From positions 1,736,001 to 1,800,000 of the forward strand of contig JAXLUI010000002.1 of NCBI GenBank assembly GCA_046329585.1: a stretch of DNA of 64,000 bases, read 5' to 3'. The stretch is from DLKC01 sp002478885. GTDB lineage: Bacteria; Bacteroidota; Bacteroidia; Chitinophagales; Chitinophagaceae. Each line of letters begins with the position of its first letter. Positions within the stretch are counted from its first letter, which is position 1. The notes under the pieces were generated by a model, which was given only the letters and a program-made list of their open reading frames with translations, did no database searches and was not told the origin of the DNA. This document shows positions 15,536 to 26,700 of the stretch, one piece after another. The position numbers and the translations under genes were made by a program.

Positions 15536-18500
15536 ATGCTATTCTCCCTGTCCCTGAAGTATCAAAAACCAGTTGCGTTGCTACTTCTCACTCTATTTTA
15601 CGCAGAATTTGTACTTGGGAATTATTATCAGTTTAAGCAAGTTGAAAAATCATTCCGTGGTCATTTTCAGGCAGCGAATGAACACACTCAATCTATGTTC
15701 CATTCAAAATCGGATCAGCGGAGTGATGAACTGAACGAATGGAATGAGCCAATTAATTTCTTTAGTGACGCTGAAGACAGTAATCTAAATAGCGTTGCGC
15801 CCGAAGATGATTCTCTTGAACTCAGCGGGCCATCCCAGCCGGAAATGACATCCTTTAAGTCCGTTGGTAATGATAATATGGTCGATCTTTTTACCGGGGA
15901 CTTTTCATACAATATTCCATTACTGGATGTCGGTGGGTATCCGGTTAATCTATTCTACAGAAGTGGTATTAGCATGGACCAGGAAGCAAGCTGGGTAGGT
16001 CTGGGCTGGAATATTAATCCCGGTACTATTACCAGAAACCTGCGCGGATTACCGGATGATTTTGACGGGAGTAATGATAAGATTACAAAAACAGGAAGTA
16101 TTAAGGAGAATAAGACAATAGGAACCACACTGGGAGCAGACGCTGAAATATATGGATTGGGGGGCCTCGGTGGAAGTATCGGAGCTTTTCACAACACGTA
16201 CAAAGGCTGGGGGCTTGAATCCGGGTTAAATGCAAGTTTACGGGCGGGGAATTCCGCAAAAGGTGGCTTTACCGGTGGTCTGTCATTGTCACTAAATAAC
16301 AACACGCAGGATGGTCTGACAATAACACCTGGATTATCCGTAAGTCTTACCAACTATGGGGAGGCTGATAAAGAAGGAATTACCGGTTCGCTTAGTACCT
16401 CCATGAGTTATAACACAAGAGCGGGATTAAAAGGCATGCAATTAAATACAGGCGTAGGTATGTCAAGAAGAAAAATAGTCGAGTCAATCGAATTGCATGG
16501 AAGCGGTGCTATAAGCAAATCATTTATTTCTCAAGGAGGCATTTCAGCAAGTATTTTTTCCTCTTCTATCTCATTTGCAGCTTCTTCTTATACCCCAACA
16601 ATAACCTTACCTTATACAAGTAAGCAAATCACTTTCACCGGAAAGGTTGGAGGAGAATTATGGGGTGTGGATGGGAATGTATTTTTGAGTGGCTACATGT
16701 CCAGCAATAAAATAGCGGATGCTGATACTACTATTTCAATGCCTGCCTATGGATATATAAACTACCAGTCTGCAAAAAATAATCCATCGGCCTTGCTTGA
16801 TTTTAATATGGAAAAGGATATTCCTTATCATGAAAAGCCCGCTGTGCCAAATATTGGTATCCCTGCATATACCTATGATCTGTTTTCAATTTCAGGGGAA
16901 GGTACAGGCGGCATGTTCCGCGGGTATAGAGGTGACATAGGTTTTGTATACGATCACCTGATGAGTACCAAGAGCGAGTCTGATGCAGTAAGTGCTGATG
17001 TAGGTATTGGAACATATTTTCATGGAGGTGTTGATTTAAATCAAAATAATGCCTATACACAAACCGGACCATGGATAAAAGACAATGCATTAAAGCAAAG
17101 TATTGATTTCAAAAAATCCGATTCTGTATTTGAAGCTGTTTATTTTCGGAATCCTGGTGAGAAAGCCATTAATACAAAAGACTTCTATGATGCCGTTGGG
17201 GGTGATGATGTGGTGACACCTGACCTATATCAGCCATCTGTCAGCAGCCCGTATATTTTAGCGACTAATAAACTAAAGCGGTATAAAAATTCAGTGCAGG
17301 TCGGTACAAGCGTGTTATCTCCAATGGTGTATAAAAAAAGCAGGGATAAGCGAAGTGAAGTAATTACTTATTTGACTGCGCAGGAAGCCAGCACGTATGG
17401 CTTTTCAAAATATATTGAAGATTATGGTTTGAACAAATGGGGTTTGAGAAACTGCAACAAAAATTTTACGGGCTCGGGAGATACTTTAAAAATCAATGAC
17501 ACGATAACTATTGAGAAAAGAATCAATAGTTTCCGCAAGCCAAATCATATCTCAGAAATTGATGTACTTAACCCAGACGGCAGAAGATATGTCTATGGAA
17601 TACCAGTCTACAATTTACTTGAAAAAGATGTGACTGCATCCGTTGCTGCCAGCAATGCAAGTGTCAGAGAAGGATTGGTCAAATATAATATTGATTCTTC
17701 GAACCCAATAAAATATCCGGATACGCAGGATCTTGGCAGAGACAACTATTTTAACAAGGAGCTAATCCCCGCTTACGCACACTCGTATTTACTTACATCG
17801 ATCTTATCCAACGATTATGTTGATATCACCGGTGATGGAATAACTGATGATGATCTTGGAGATGCAATAAAAATTAACTACACAAAAACAGCCGGGATTG
17901 CTAACCCTTATCAATGGCGGGCCCCTTATGTAAAAGATAGTGTAACGTACAACGAAGGATTGCGGACGGATAAAAGGGATGACAGGGCAAGCTATGTATA
18001 TGGGCAAAAAGAATTGTGGTACATCAATTCAATCGAATCAAAAAACATGATTGCTACATTCAAACTTGCATCTTGCGCGGATCGGTTACCCGCTGATGAA
18101 ACCGGCGCAAAGCAGACATCGACAGCATCGCAAAAGCTTGTGGAAATCAATTTATATTCTAAAGCGGACTTTTTACAAAATAATGATAAGGCAAAGCCAA
18201 TCAAGACGATTCATTTTGACTACGCATATTCGCTTTGCAGAGGGATCAATGGCTCAATAAATGATAGCGGAAAACTCACGCTGGTAGACATTTATTTTAC
18301 CTATAACGGTGGCAGCAAAAAACAGAATTATTATAAGTTTTATTATAATGGAATTAATCCGCGGTACAGCACCAAATCAAATGACAGGTGGGGCACCTAC
18401 AAAGACCCGCTTGACAATCCGGGTTCATCGACCAGTAACTATATTACTAATGGAGAATTTCCTTATGCAGTTCAGGATAGTGCTATAGCTAATAAAAATG

Positions 18501-21500
18501 TGCGGGCATGGACGCTTGATTCAATCCTTCTGCCATCGAAGGCCAGTATAAAAGTTACTTACGAAAGCGATGACTACGCCTATGTGCAGAATAAAAGAGC
18601 AATGCAGATGTTTAAGATTGCAGGATTCGGTAATGACACTGCGACGATAAGAAATAACTTATATGATGTCAGCACTGCAAATGGATATCTGACTGTTTTT
18701 GCAAAGGTTGCGCAAAATGTAACGACAAATCAGGAGGTATTTGATAAATATCTACAGGGGATAAGCAAGTTATATTTCAGGATAAGTATCGGTTATGGTG
18801 CAGGGTACGAGTTTGTGCCGGTATATGCAGATATTGATCTGACCGGAGGAGCTGGAGTTGCTTATGGGCGGCTTGCAAGTGATCCCAAGAAGATTTGGTT
18901 TAAAATAAAGGGCATTGATATATCTGCTACAAAGGATGGCAGCTATAGTCCGCTTGCTAAAGCAGGCACTGAGTTCTTACGTTTAAATCTTCCATCGCTT
19001 GCCTATCCTAATTCTGAAGTGGGAGATAAACCTGATTTAAAACAGGCGATATCGATGGCCGGGGCATTGCTGAATAATCTCCGTGATGTATTTACCCAAT
19101 TTGATATAAGTGCGATGAAAAAAGGGATGGCAAACACGTTTGACAGCAGCAGATCCTTTGTCCGTTTAAATGCCCCATTTTATAAAAAATACGGTGGAGG
19201 CCTGCGTGTTAAAAAGGTAGAAATATATGATGCATGGAATAGTATGACCACGCAAAAGGAATCAAAATACGGTCAGCAATATTCCTATACAACCGTTAAA
19301 CAAATCAACGGTGTCCCTACTGTAATTAGCAGTGGTGTCGCCAGCTATGAGCCATCAATTGGTGGAGAAGAGAATCCATGGAAGCAACCCATTGAATACA
19401 TTGAAAAAGTCGCTCCTTTGGCTCCCACATCAATGGGTTATACCGAAACACCACTGGGCGAGGGATTTTTCCCGGCACCAGTTGTTGGATATAGTGAGGT
19501 TAAGGTACGTACAATTCATGTTGATACGGTCAGATCAGCAAGCGGCTATGACATTACGAAATTTTTTACTACCTATGATTTCCCAACCATCACCGATTTT
19601 ACACCCTTGATTGATAATAAAAAGCGGTACAAACCGGCAATCGCAAACTTTCTCCATATCAATGCAAAACACTTCCTGGCTGTATCACAGGGTTTCAAGA
19701 TTGAACTCAACGATATGAACGGAAAATTACGTTCACAGGCTAGCTATCCGCAAACCGATAGCACCAATGCAATCGCATACAGCGAGAATTTTTATAAAGT
19801 GGATGATCCAAATGCCGAATCAAAACATCTTCTCAATACAGTCAGTGTCGTAGATGCCAGTGGCACTATTGATACAACAGCAATCATCGGAAAGGATGTG
19901 GAATTAATGGTCGGGATGCGTGAACAACGTTCTGTTACTGAAGGTGCCAACATACAAGTGAATGTAGATGTGATTCCGGCATTGCTTGTGCCTTTTCCAA
20001 TTCCCTCACTTTGGTATATGCCAGTGAGAGAGGAGGATCAGTTCCGCTCCGTTGCTGTGACAAAAGTTATACAGCGATATGGCATATTAGACAGTATGCT
20101 TCAGATCGATAAAGGCAGTAGGGTTGGAACAAAGAATCTACTCTTTGATAGCGAGACAGGTGACGTTCTTTTAACAAGAACAATGAATGAGTTTAATGAC
20201 CCTGTATACAATTTTACCTACCCGGCACATTGGGCTTATAGTGGCATGGGACCGGCTTACAAAAATGTGCAGGCAATATTTAGTTCGGATGCGGCAACCA
20301 ATATCGTCATCAACAACGGTTCATTAAATACGAATGCAAAATATCCAAGTATGCAGGGTTATTTTGAAAGTGGGGATGAGATAATTGCAACCGGGCAAAG
20401 AAAAACAGGGGAGACAACACCCGTGGATTGTAATGGAAACCAGAAAGCCTGCCCGACCAATATTTATACAAGTACTTATACAACAGAAAAGATATGGGCA
20501 GTTGACACAAAAAAGGTAGACCCGTCAAGTACCGTGGGCATCGTTTTTATTGATACACTTGGCAAGCCTTACAGTGCAGATAGTCTCTCTTTAAAAATCG
20601 TCCGTTCAGGTAAAAGAAATATGAGCATGAACCCTGTTGCGTCAACAATCTTTTTGACCAATCCTATACAGACAGTTTCGGGAAAACTAAAGCTTTTTTT
20701 AGATAGTAACTCAAATGTTCTAACCAGCTCCGCAGTGCCATTCTATGATATCTGGAAAGTTAAGGATGCAAGGAAATCAATGACATTTGATAATACTTGT
20801 ACCTGTGGGCCGCTGAAAGCATTATTTGATTACCTGATTGCCTCGCATCGATTATTTATACAAGCTTCGGCTGGCATTACCGTCGATTCCATCGCCAGGG
20901 CTGCCTCAGTTGATATCAATAGTTGTGGTATTTTATCATCTAATAAATATGGATTGTTTTATGCATTAACAAGTTCTACTACAGATACAATTTATAGAGC
21001 ACAAATAGGTAATAGTGTCGTGTCTATTAGATCAAATGTTGGGAAGCAAATTAATTTTTACAGTTTACAAAGTAAGACTTGTGTTACAGGGGATAATAGA
21101 GTTTATTACCAGGATAATTCAACCACTGTGCATAGCATTAAACTGATTAATAACAATAGCGATCTGCGAGATATCTATTATTTATATTGTCCAGGGACAG
21201 TTAATGGTAGAACTGACCATATGATCGTCCAGGGTAATAGCACTTCGGTTTGCTTTTATTCAACTAAGTTTGCAAATCCTCTTCCCTCAGGCGTCGACAC
21301 TGCGCTTTGTACAAGTAATCCAGATCAAATTTGTGATACAAACGCAATCTTCCTTTCTATCCAAAACTGTACAAGCTGTCCGAGCACAAATTGCTATAGC
21401 CCTATACTTGACACAACAATAAATCCATATACCTATGGTATTTTTGGAAACTGGCGTTCTAACAAATCATATGTTTATTATGGAGACCGTCAACAAACAG

Positions 21501-22951
21501 ACTTTTCTTTAGCTACCAATATCAGGAAAAATGGTGCTATAAAAAGCTTTGTTACATACTGGAGTTTTGGTTCGCAATATCTATCAGCATCAACAGATAC
21601 CACCCGTTGGGTATGGAATGCACAGACAACGCTATTTAGCAAGAAAGGTTACGAGTTAGAAAACAAAGATCCATTAGGCAGGTATAATTCAGGATTATAT
21701 GGATATAATGAAACCCTTCCAATCAGTGTAACCCAAAATGCAAAATACAGAGAGCAGGTATTTGATGGGTTTGAGGATTATGGGTATGACAATAAACCAT
21801 GTGTAGCAATATGCCCGATTCCACGCCTGGTTAATTTTATCAACGGTGGGTCGCTTGATCAAAATAATGCGCATAGCGGCAAGTTCAGCTTGAAAATTTC
21901 AGCAGGACAAACAGATTCGGTTCTATTCTCAGTTGTCGCAACTTTCAGAGATACGGCGTCCACCAAGATGATTGCAAATATTACGACCAAATCAATGGTA
22001 GATACTATTGTCAATGCATTCGGAACCGGCTTGACACCACTGTTTTATTCCTCCGAGCCAAAAGATCCTAATGGTAACGAAGGATACTACATTGCACCTG
22101 CCACAGGAAATTATACACTTAAATCCACTAGAAGTTATGCAAGATATTTGTCAAATACTGGCCAACTCGGTTACGGGTTATATTTCAATTCAACCAGCTC
22201 ATATAGTACTGCAAGTGGCGGCAATCCGGAAGCTACAAAATCGGCATATCTGGTAAAAGGCCAAAAAGCCTACATTAAGATTGCAGCAGCCAGTTCAACC
22301 TATTTTACGAACGCTTTGACTTTACAGATTAGCAAGGATGGGTGTGATGGCTGGGCTTTTGATACCATACCAATTGCCAATCTTGGTTCCAGCCCGTCAA
22401 CTGTTGGAAATGTGACCTACTCAACCAGCTACTGTAACAGCTTCACCGGCATAAAAACAGACAGCACGATACTTAATCCAAACACTTCATTCACGGCAGG
22501 CGGCAAATATTGGTTCAGCGCCTGGGTAAAAGAAGAACAAAACTGTCTGTGCCAGAATTACACCAACAACCAGGTCGCTTTTGTTTTCACCGACAATACA
22601 GGTGCGCAAACTATTTATTCAACAAAACCCAAGGATAATATCATCGAAGGCTGGCAACGCTATGATACCGCTTTTACCATACCTACCAATGCTGTATCGG
22701 TTACTATAAAAATGAAAGCAACGGGTTCAAGCAATGTGTATTTCGATGATATCCGGATGATCCCAGACAACAGCAATATGCAATCATTTGTCTACCATCC
22801 CGTCAATCTCCGGTTAATGGCACAGTTAGATGAAAACAACTATGCGACTTTCTATGAATATGATGACGATGGCACTTTGATACGGGTGAAAAAGGAGACA
22901 GAACGAGGGATCAAGACTATCAAAGAAACAAGAAGCTATTTAGTGAAATAA
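15536..22951 (+). CDS. Giant RHS-cluster protein without YD core (2471 residues)
   Basis: A signal-like segment (VALLLLTLFYAEFVLG) begins the protein. At about 116-180 comes the block VDLFTGDFSYNIPLLDVGG, then SWVGLGWNINPGTITRNLRG and LPDDFDG, which is the hallmark N-terminal SpvB/RHS-like block of Bacteroidota. A glycine/serine-rich repeated region (about 200-380) and a long strand-rich body follow. Near the end, a jelly-roll-like segment (FSAWVKEEQNC, VSVTIKMKATGSSNVYFDDI) looks like a carbohydrate-binding or lectin-like module. The final 40 residues (FYEYDDDGTLIRVKKETERG) form a single YD-like repeat and stop. It lacks the terminal RHS core and tip, so it is probably a shell or partner for the carrier encoded downstream. 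Confidence 0.75.
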   Translation: MLFSLSLKYQKPVALLLLTLFYAEFVLGNYYQFKQVEKSFRGHFQAANEHTQSMFHSKSDQRSDELNEWNEPINFFSDAEDSNLNSVAPEDDSLELSGPSQPEMTSFKSVGNDNMVDLFTGDFSYNIPLLDVGGYPVNLFYRSGISMDQEASWVGLGWNINPGTITRNLRGLPDDFDGSNDKITKTGSIKENKTIGTTLGADAEIYGLGGLGGSIGAFHNTYKGWGLESGLNASLRAGNSAKGGFTGGLSLSLNNNTQDGLTITPGLSVSLTNYGEADKEGITGSLSTSMSYNTRAGLKGMQLNTGVGMSRRKIVESIELHGSGAISKSFISQGGISASIFSSSISFAASSYTPTITLPYTSKQITFTGKVGGELWGVDGNVFLSGYMSSNKIADADTTISMPAYGYINYQSAKNNPSALLDFNMEKDIPYHEKPAVPNIGIPAYTYDLFSISGEGTGGMFRGYRGDIGFVYDHLMSTKSESDAVSADVGIGTYFHGGVDLNQNNAYTQTGPWIKDNALKQSIDFKKSDSVFEAVYFRNPGEKAINTKDFYDAVGGDDVVTPDLYQPSVSSPYILATNKLKRYKNSVQVGTSVLSPMVYKKSRDKRSEVITYLTAQEASTYGFSKYIEDYGLNKWGLRNCNKNFTGSGDTLKINDTITIEKRINSFRKPNHISEIDVLNPDGRRYVYGIPVYNLLEKDVTASVAASNASVREGLVKYNIDSSNPIKYPDTQDLGRDNYFNKELIPAYAHSYLLTSILSNDYVDITGDGITDDDLGDAIKINYTKTAGIANPYQWRAPYVKDSVTYNEGLRTDKRDDRASYVYGQKELWYINSIESKNMIATFKLASCADRLPADETGAKQTSTASQKLVEINLYSKADFLQNNDKAKPIKTIHFDYAYSLCRGINGSINDSGKLTLVDIYFTYNGGSKKQNYYKFYYNGINPRYSTKSNDRWGTYKDPLDNPGSSTSNYITNGEFPYAVQDSAIANKNVRAWTLDSILLPSKASIKVTYESDDYAYVQNKRAMQMFKIAGFGNDTATIRNNLYDVSTANGYLTVFAKVAQNVTTNQEVFDKYLQGISKLYFRISIGYGAGYEFVPVYADIDLTGGAGVAYGRLASDPKKIWFKIKGIDISATKDGSYSPLAKAGTEFLRLNLPSLAYPNSEVGDKPDLKQAISMAGALLNNLRDVFTQFDISAMKKGMANTFDSSRSFVRLNAPFYKKYGGGLRVKKVEIYDAWNSMTTQKESKYGQQYSYTTVKQINGVPTVISSGVASYEPSIGGEENPWKQPIEYIEKVAPLAPTSMGYTETPLGEGFFPAPVVGYSEVKVRTIHVDTVRSASGYDITKFFTTYDFPTITDFTPLIDNKKRYKPAIANFLHINAKHFLAVSQGFKIELNDMNGKLRSQASYPQTDSTNAIAYSENFYKVDDPNAESKHLLNTVSVVDASGTIDTTAIIGKDVELMVGMREQRSVTEGANIQVNVDVIPALLVPFPIPSLWYMPVREEDQFRSVAVTKVIQRYGILDSMLQIDKGSRVGTKNLLFDSETGDVLLTRTMNEFNDPVYNFTYPAHWAYSGMGPAYKNVQAIFSSDAATNIVINNGSLNTNAKYPSMQGYFESGDEIIATGQRKTGETTPVDCNGNQKACPTNIYTSTYTTEKIWAVDTKKVDPSSTVGIVFIDTLGKPYSADSLSLKIVRSGKRNMSMNPVASTIFLTNPIQTVSGKLKLFLDSNSNVLTSSAVPFYDIWKVKDARKSMTFDNTCTCGPLKALFDYLIASHRLFIQASAGITVDSIARAASVDINSCGILSSNKYGLFYALTSSTTDTIYRAQIGNSVVSIRSNVGKQINFYSLQSKTCVTGDNRVYYQDNSTTVHSIKLINNNSDLRDIYYLYCPGTVNGRTDHMIVQGNSTSVCFYSTKFANPLPSGVDTALCTSNPDQICDTNAIFLSIQNCTSCPSTNCYSPILDTTINPYTYGIFGNWRSNKSYVYYGDRQQTDFSLATNIRKNGAIKSFVTYWSFGSQYLSASTDTTRWVWNAQTTLFSKKGYELENKDPLGRYNSGLYGYNETLPISVTQNAKYREQVFDGFEDYGYDNKPCVAICPIPRLVNFINGGSLDQNNAHSGKFSLKISAGQTDSVLFSVVATFRDTASTKMIANITTKSMVDTIVNAFGTGLTPLFYSSEPKDPNGNEGYYIAPATGNYTLKSTRSYARYLSNTGQLGYGLYFNSTSSYSTASGGNPEATKSAYLVKGQKAYIKIAAASSTYFTNALTLQISKDGCDGWAFDTIPIANLGSSPSTVGNVTYSTSYCNSFTGIKTDSTILNPNTSFTAGGKYWFSAWVKEEQNCLCQNYTNNQVAFVFTDNTGAQTIYSTKPKDNIIEGWQRYDTAFTIPTNAVSVTIKMKATGSSNVYFDDIRMIPDNSNMQSFVYHPVNLRLMAQLDENNYATFYEYDDDGTLIRVKKETERGIKTIKETRSYLVK

Positions 22952-22981
22952 ACTTTTCTTAATCACTACATCCTTTATAAA

Positions 22982-23734
22982 ATGAAACTATTTTTTTGTA
23001 TTCCACTGGTGTTCTTAAACATGTTTTTGCCGCAGTCAACTTATGCTCAGTCCCAAAGTAAGGACGATAGTGTGGTAAATGTGATTAACCGGTTGTTTGA
23101 AAATTTTCAAACAGCAAGGGATATGAGTTTTGATGTTAACTATTCATATAGCAATGAATCAACACCCACTGTAATTCTTGACTCATTGTCAGGAAAATTC
23201 GAGATGCATGGTGCCAAATATCATTTCTTTCTTGACAGTACAGAAACGATACGGAATGAACATTACACCATCGTCTTATTTCACGAGGATAAGATCATGT
23301 ACCTGACAAAGGGCACATCAAATATTGCTGGTAACCCGGTGGAGTCGATAGCAGCATTTTTGAAAAACAACAAGAGCATTGATTGCAGTTTATCCGCGGA
23401 AGGGGGAATACAACATGTTCGTATTAATTATCCTCCGAGTCAGGAATATAAGCAGATTGCGATCAGCTTTGATATAGCAACCGGCCACATCCTAAAGGCA
23501 GTTTATATTGTCCAGACAAAGCTGCTGCTTGAACAGGATGTAGTTAATAATGATCCTGGCGCTTCCTATGATGACTACGCAAGAGTAGAAGCGGATTTCT
23601 CCAATTATCGATTACCTCAATCGGATACTTCAGTCTTTGATGAACAAAAGTTCTTTTATAAAGAAGGCACCCAATATAAGACTACCGAAGCATTTAAGGA
23701 CTATAAAATATTTATCGGCTCTTCAAACCTTTAA
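22982..23734 (+). CDS. Secreted LolA-like protein of the RHS cluster
   Basis: The protein has 250 residues. A signal peptide (PLVFLNMFLPQSTYAQ) is followed by a helix and a strand succession (DMSFDVNYSYSNES, LSGKFEMHGAKYHFFLDS, YTIVLFHEDKIMYLTKG) that suggests the half-barrel fold of LolA/LolB-type lipoprotein carriers. The call is structural inference from the pattern. It sits between the two giant genes (30 bp after the first, 10 bp before the second), so it probably acts as a periplasmic chaperone or escort for their export. Confidence 0.55.
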   Translation: MKLFFCIPLVFLNMFLPQSTYAQSQSKDDSVVNVINRLFENFQTARDMSFDVNYSYSNESTPTVILDSLSGKFEMHGAKYHFFLDSTETIRNEHYTIVLFHEDKIMYLTKGTSNIAGNPVESIAAFLKNNKSIDCSLSAEGGIQHVRINYPPSQEYKQIAISFDIATGHILKAVYIVQTKLLLEQDVVNNDPGASYDDYARVEADFSNYRLPQSDTSVFDEQKFFYKEGTQYKTTEAFKDYKIFIGSSNL

Positions 23735-23744
23735 AAGTTATTAT

Positions 23745-26700
23745 ATGAATCGCTTTTTTAAAACAGTATTTTGTTTGCTCTTTCTGTCTACGCTTGCAGG
23801 GGTATACAGTGATTCATTTGCAGCAACAGACCCTCCTTATATTAAAAGGCTGGATGGTGCAAAGGGCCAGATCAAAAAGGACTCACTGGTTACGGTCAGC
23901 GATGCCAATTTTTATAATTCAGGATTGACTTCCTGGATCACAAAGCCATACTATGAAAGAAATATCGTGACACTGAAAATCAATGAAGACAGTATGTATT
24001 ATCTGCCTTCACCCTTTACTGCAACGGTAATCGTAAAGATCACTTACTTAAGATACAGGAGCCTCACCGATTCATCAGTTATCATACGCAATGACACGCT
24101 CACGGTGAATTATGATAGCACCAAAACATATACCGGTATTCACAACTTTATCTTTGACAGCGCACAACAAGTGCAGGTGAAAATCACAAAAGTTACTATT
24201 TCAAATACAACCTTATCCAGCCAGGTACTCAAGTCGCTTATTCTGGAAACCCAGATACAACCATACACAAATTATACATGGTCTTGCAGCGCCAATATTG
24301 ACACCACTATCGCAGTGGATAATAACACTAATAGAATCAATTCAACCGGAGAACTATTGATTTCATGGCCGAATGTTTTTGGCGCTGATGAATATGATCT
24401 TGAATGGTCATTTATTGATCAGGTTGCTCTAAATGACAGCGTGTACGGCAACCCTGCACAGCCAGATTCAGCTTTTGTTGCAAAGGTTTTTGCCAACAAT
24501 GCCACACGTATAACGACAAGCAATCTATCCTATGGAATACCATTGATATTTCCTGATGCAGGAACACTGTTTATAAGGGTTCGGCCAGTACAGATCAAAT
24601 CGGATGGGACGAGAATAACATCAATATGGAGTTCAAAATACCTACAAACGGGATTGGGCAAATATTACTTCACTGGCCACGAAACCGGATTAAACTGGCA
24701 ATCTTCCGTAACATTTGCGGAAGATGGCAAACGGAAAGTAGTGGTGCAGTATTATGATGGTACGCTTCGAAGCAGGCAAACGGTTACAAAGGATAATAGT
24801 AATAACTTCATCGATGTCGCAGAAACTTTTTATGATTACCAGGGCAGGCCGGTCATCCAGGTATTACCGGTACCAACCTTATCAAACGCGATTAAGTATT
24901 CGAAGCTCTTCAATGTTGCTAATTCGGGAGAGTACGACAAGCATAGCTATGACACACTTTATAGCCCTTCAAATTATTGCAACAGTGCCGCTCCCCCTAT
25001 GAGTACTGCAAGTGGCGCATCCTACTATTATTCATCTTCTAATCCTAACCAGACAGGGCTGGACAGATTTATTCCAAATGCACACGGGTATGTTTTTACG
25101 GAAACAAAATACACACAGGATAATACAGGCCGGATCAGTAAACAAAGTGGTGTTGACTCTTCCTTTAAACTCGGAACAGGGCACGAAACAAAATATTACT
25201 ACGCGACGCCTGATCAGGATGAACTCGATGCTCTGTTCGGTACGGAAGTTGGTGACAAAAGTCATTATTTTAAAAATGCGGTGCAGGATGCTAATGGTCA
25301 GTTTAGTGTCAGCTATGTAGACATGCACGGCAGGACTATCGCTACAGCGTTAGCGGGGGATTCTATTCCTGGCATGGACACTTTGAAATCATTTGCCCGC
25401 AGAGACAGTGTCGTAGAAACACTATCTGATGCTACCAGTACAGTTATTAAAGACCTTACCATGGAAAGCCACCGGAGCCTGCTTGTTACCGGAGCGGGTA
25501 ATTATGAGTTCAAGTATCATCTGGATCCGCAAAGCTTTACTTCCCCTGCATGCGATAACAGTACCGTTTGTTACAATTGTCTTTACGATCTGACGATCAC
25601 GATCACTGACGATTGCAACAATCAAAAATTGCCTGGCAGTAAGCCCTATTCGGTGACCATTCAAAAAGGCTCACTCGCTGCGGTTAACGATACCTGTAAC
25701 AAAAATTCCATACGACTTGATACCACTTTTTCCATCTATTTGTCCCCCGGTACCTATGAAATTACCAAGCAGCTTTCAGTAAGTAAATATGCTGATGATT
25801 TTTATAAAAACAATGTGTTCATGACAAAGAATGCCTGCACGACAAAGGATCAGTTTATTCAGCAGGCAAGAAGTCAATTGAATACCCAGTGTGCTCCAAC
25901 ATATACAGCCTGCCGGGACAGTCTTGGAACATTTGCCCAGTTTTACAGCAGATATATTAGCGCTGCGGGCATTGACCCTGCGACAACAGATACGACGGGT
26001 CTTTCGAAAATTGTTTGGCAAACATACGTGGATGGACAAAAAGCTTGTTATGAATTAGGAGACACTGCATTCACCGTCTTTGATGATATCAAGCGGGAAA
26101 TGTTATTTGATGTTACTGCGCCATACGGACAATATGCCAATCCCGACAGTACGCAGGATGTTTTTTCTATTTTTCACGTAGTATCAGGTCAAACTTATTT
26201 GCTGTACCAGACTCCCGGTATTATTTATCTGAATGAATATGGAAATCCGGATACGGTTGTCAATGACCTTGGGCAAAGAGTGACACCAGACAAACTTGAT
26301 GTGCAACAATTTGCCCGTAAGTTTAAAACATCCTGGGCAGATTCACTACTCAAATACCACCCGGAATACTGTAAACTGCATACCCGTTTAGAAAACTACC
26401 AGGCGACTTTACTTTGGAATAAGGACTTTGAGAAAACAGACTCTTATGCAGCTGCACTTTCTAAAGGGTATATAAATCCGTTTAGCGGGAATACCACAAC
26501 AGATGATCCACTTGGTACTCTAAAAAATTCAGTAAAAGATAAATGGCAGACATTTATCGTTGATAGTGGAAAAGGATTATCTATGGAGCAGTGGGCTGTA
26601 CTGAATACAAAATGTACCGCAACAGATCATGCCTGCATTTCTACTTATTTTAATACACCCAAAAATATTGCTGATATAACAACTTGTACAGGTGAAGCGG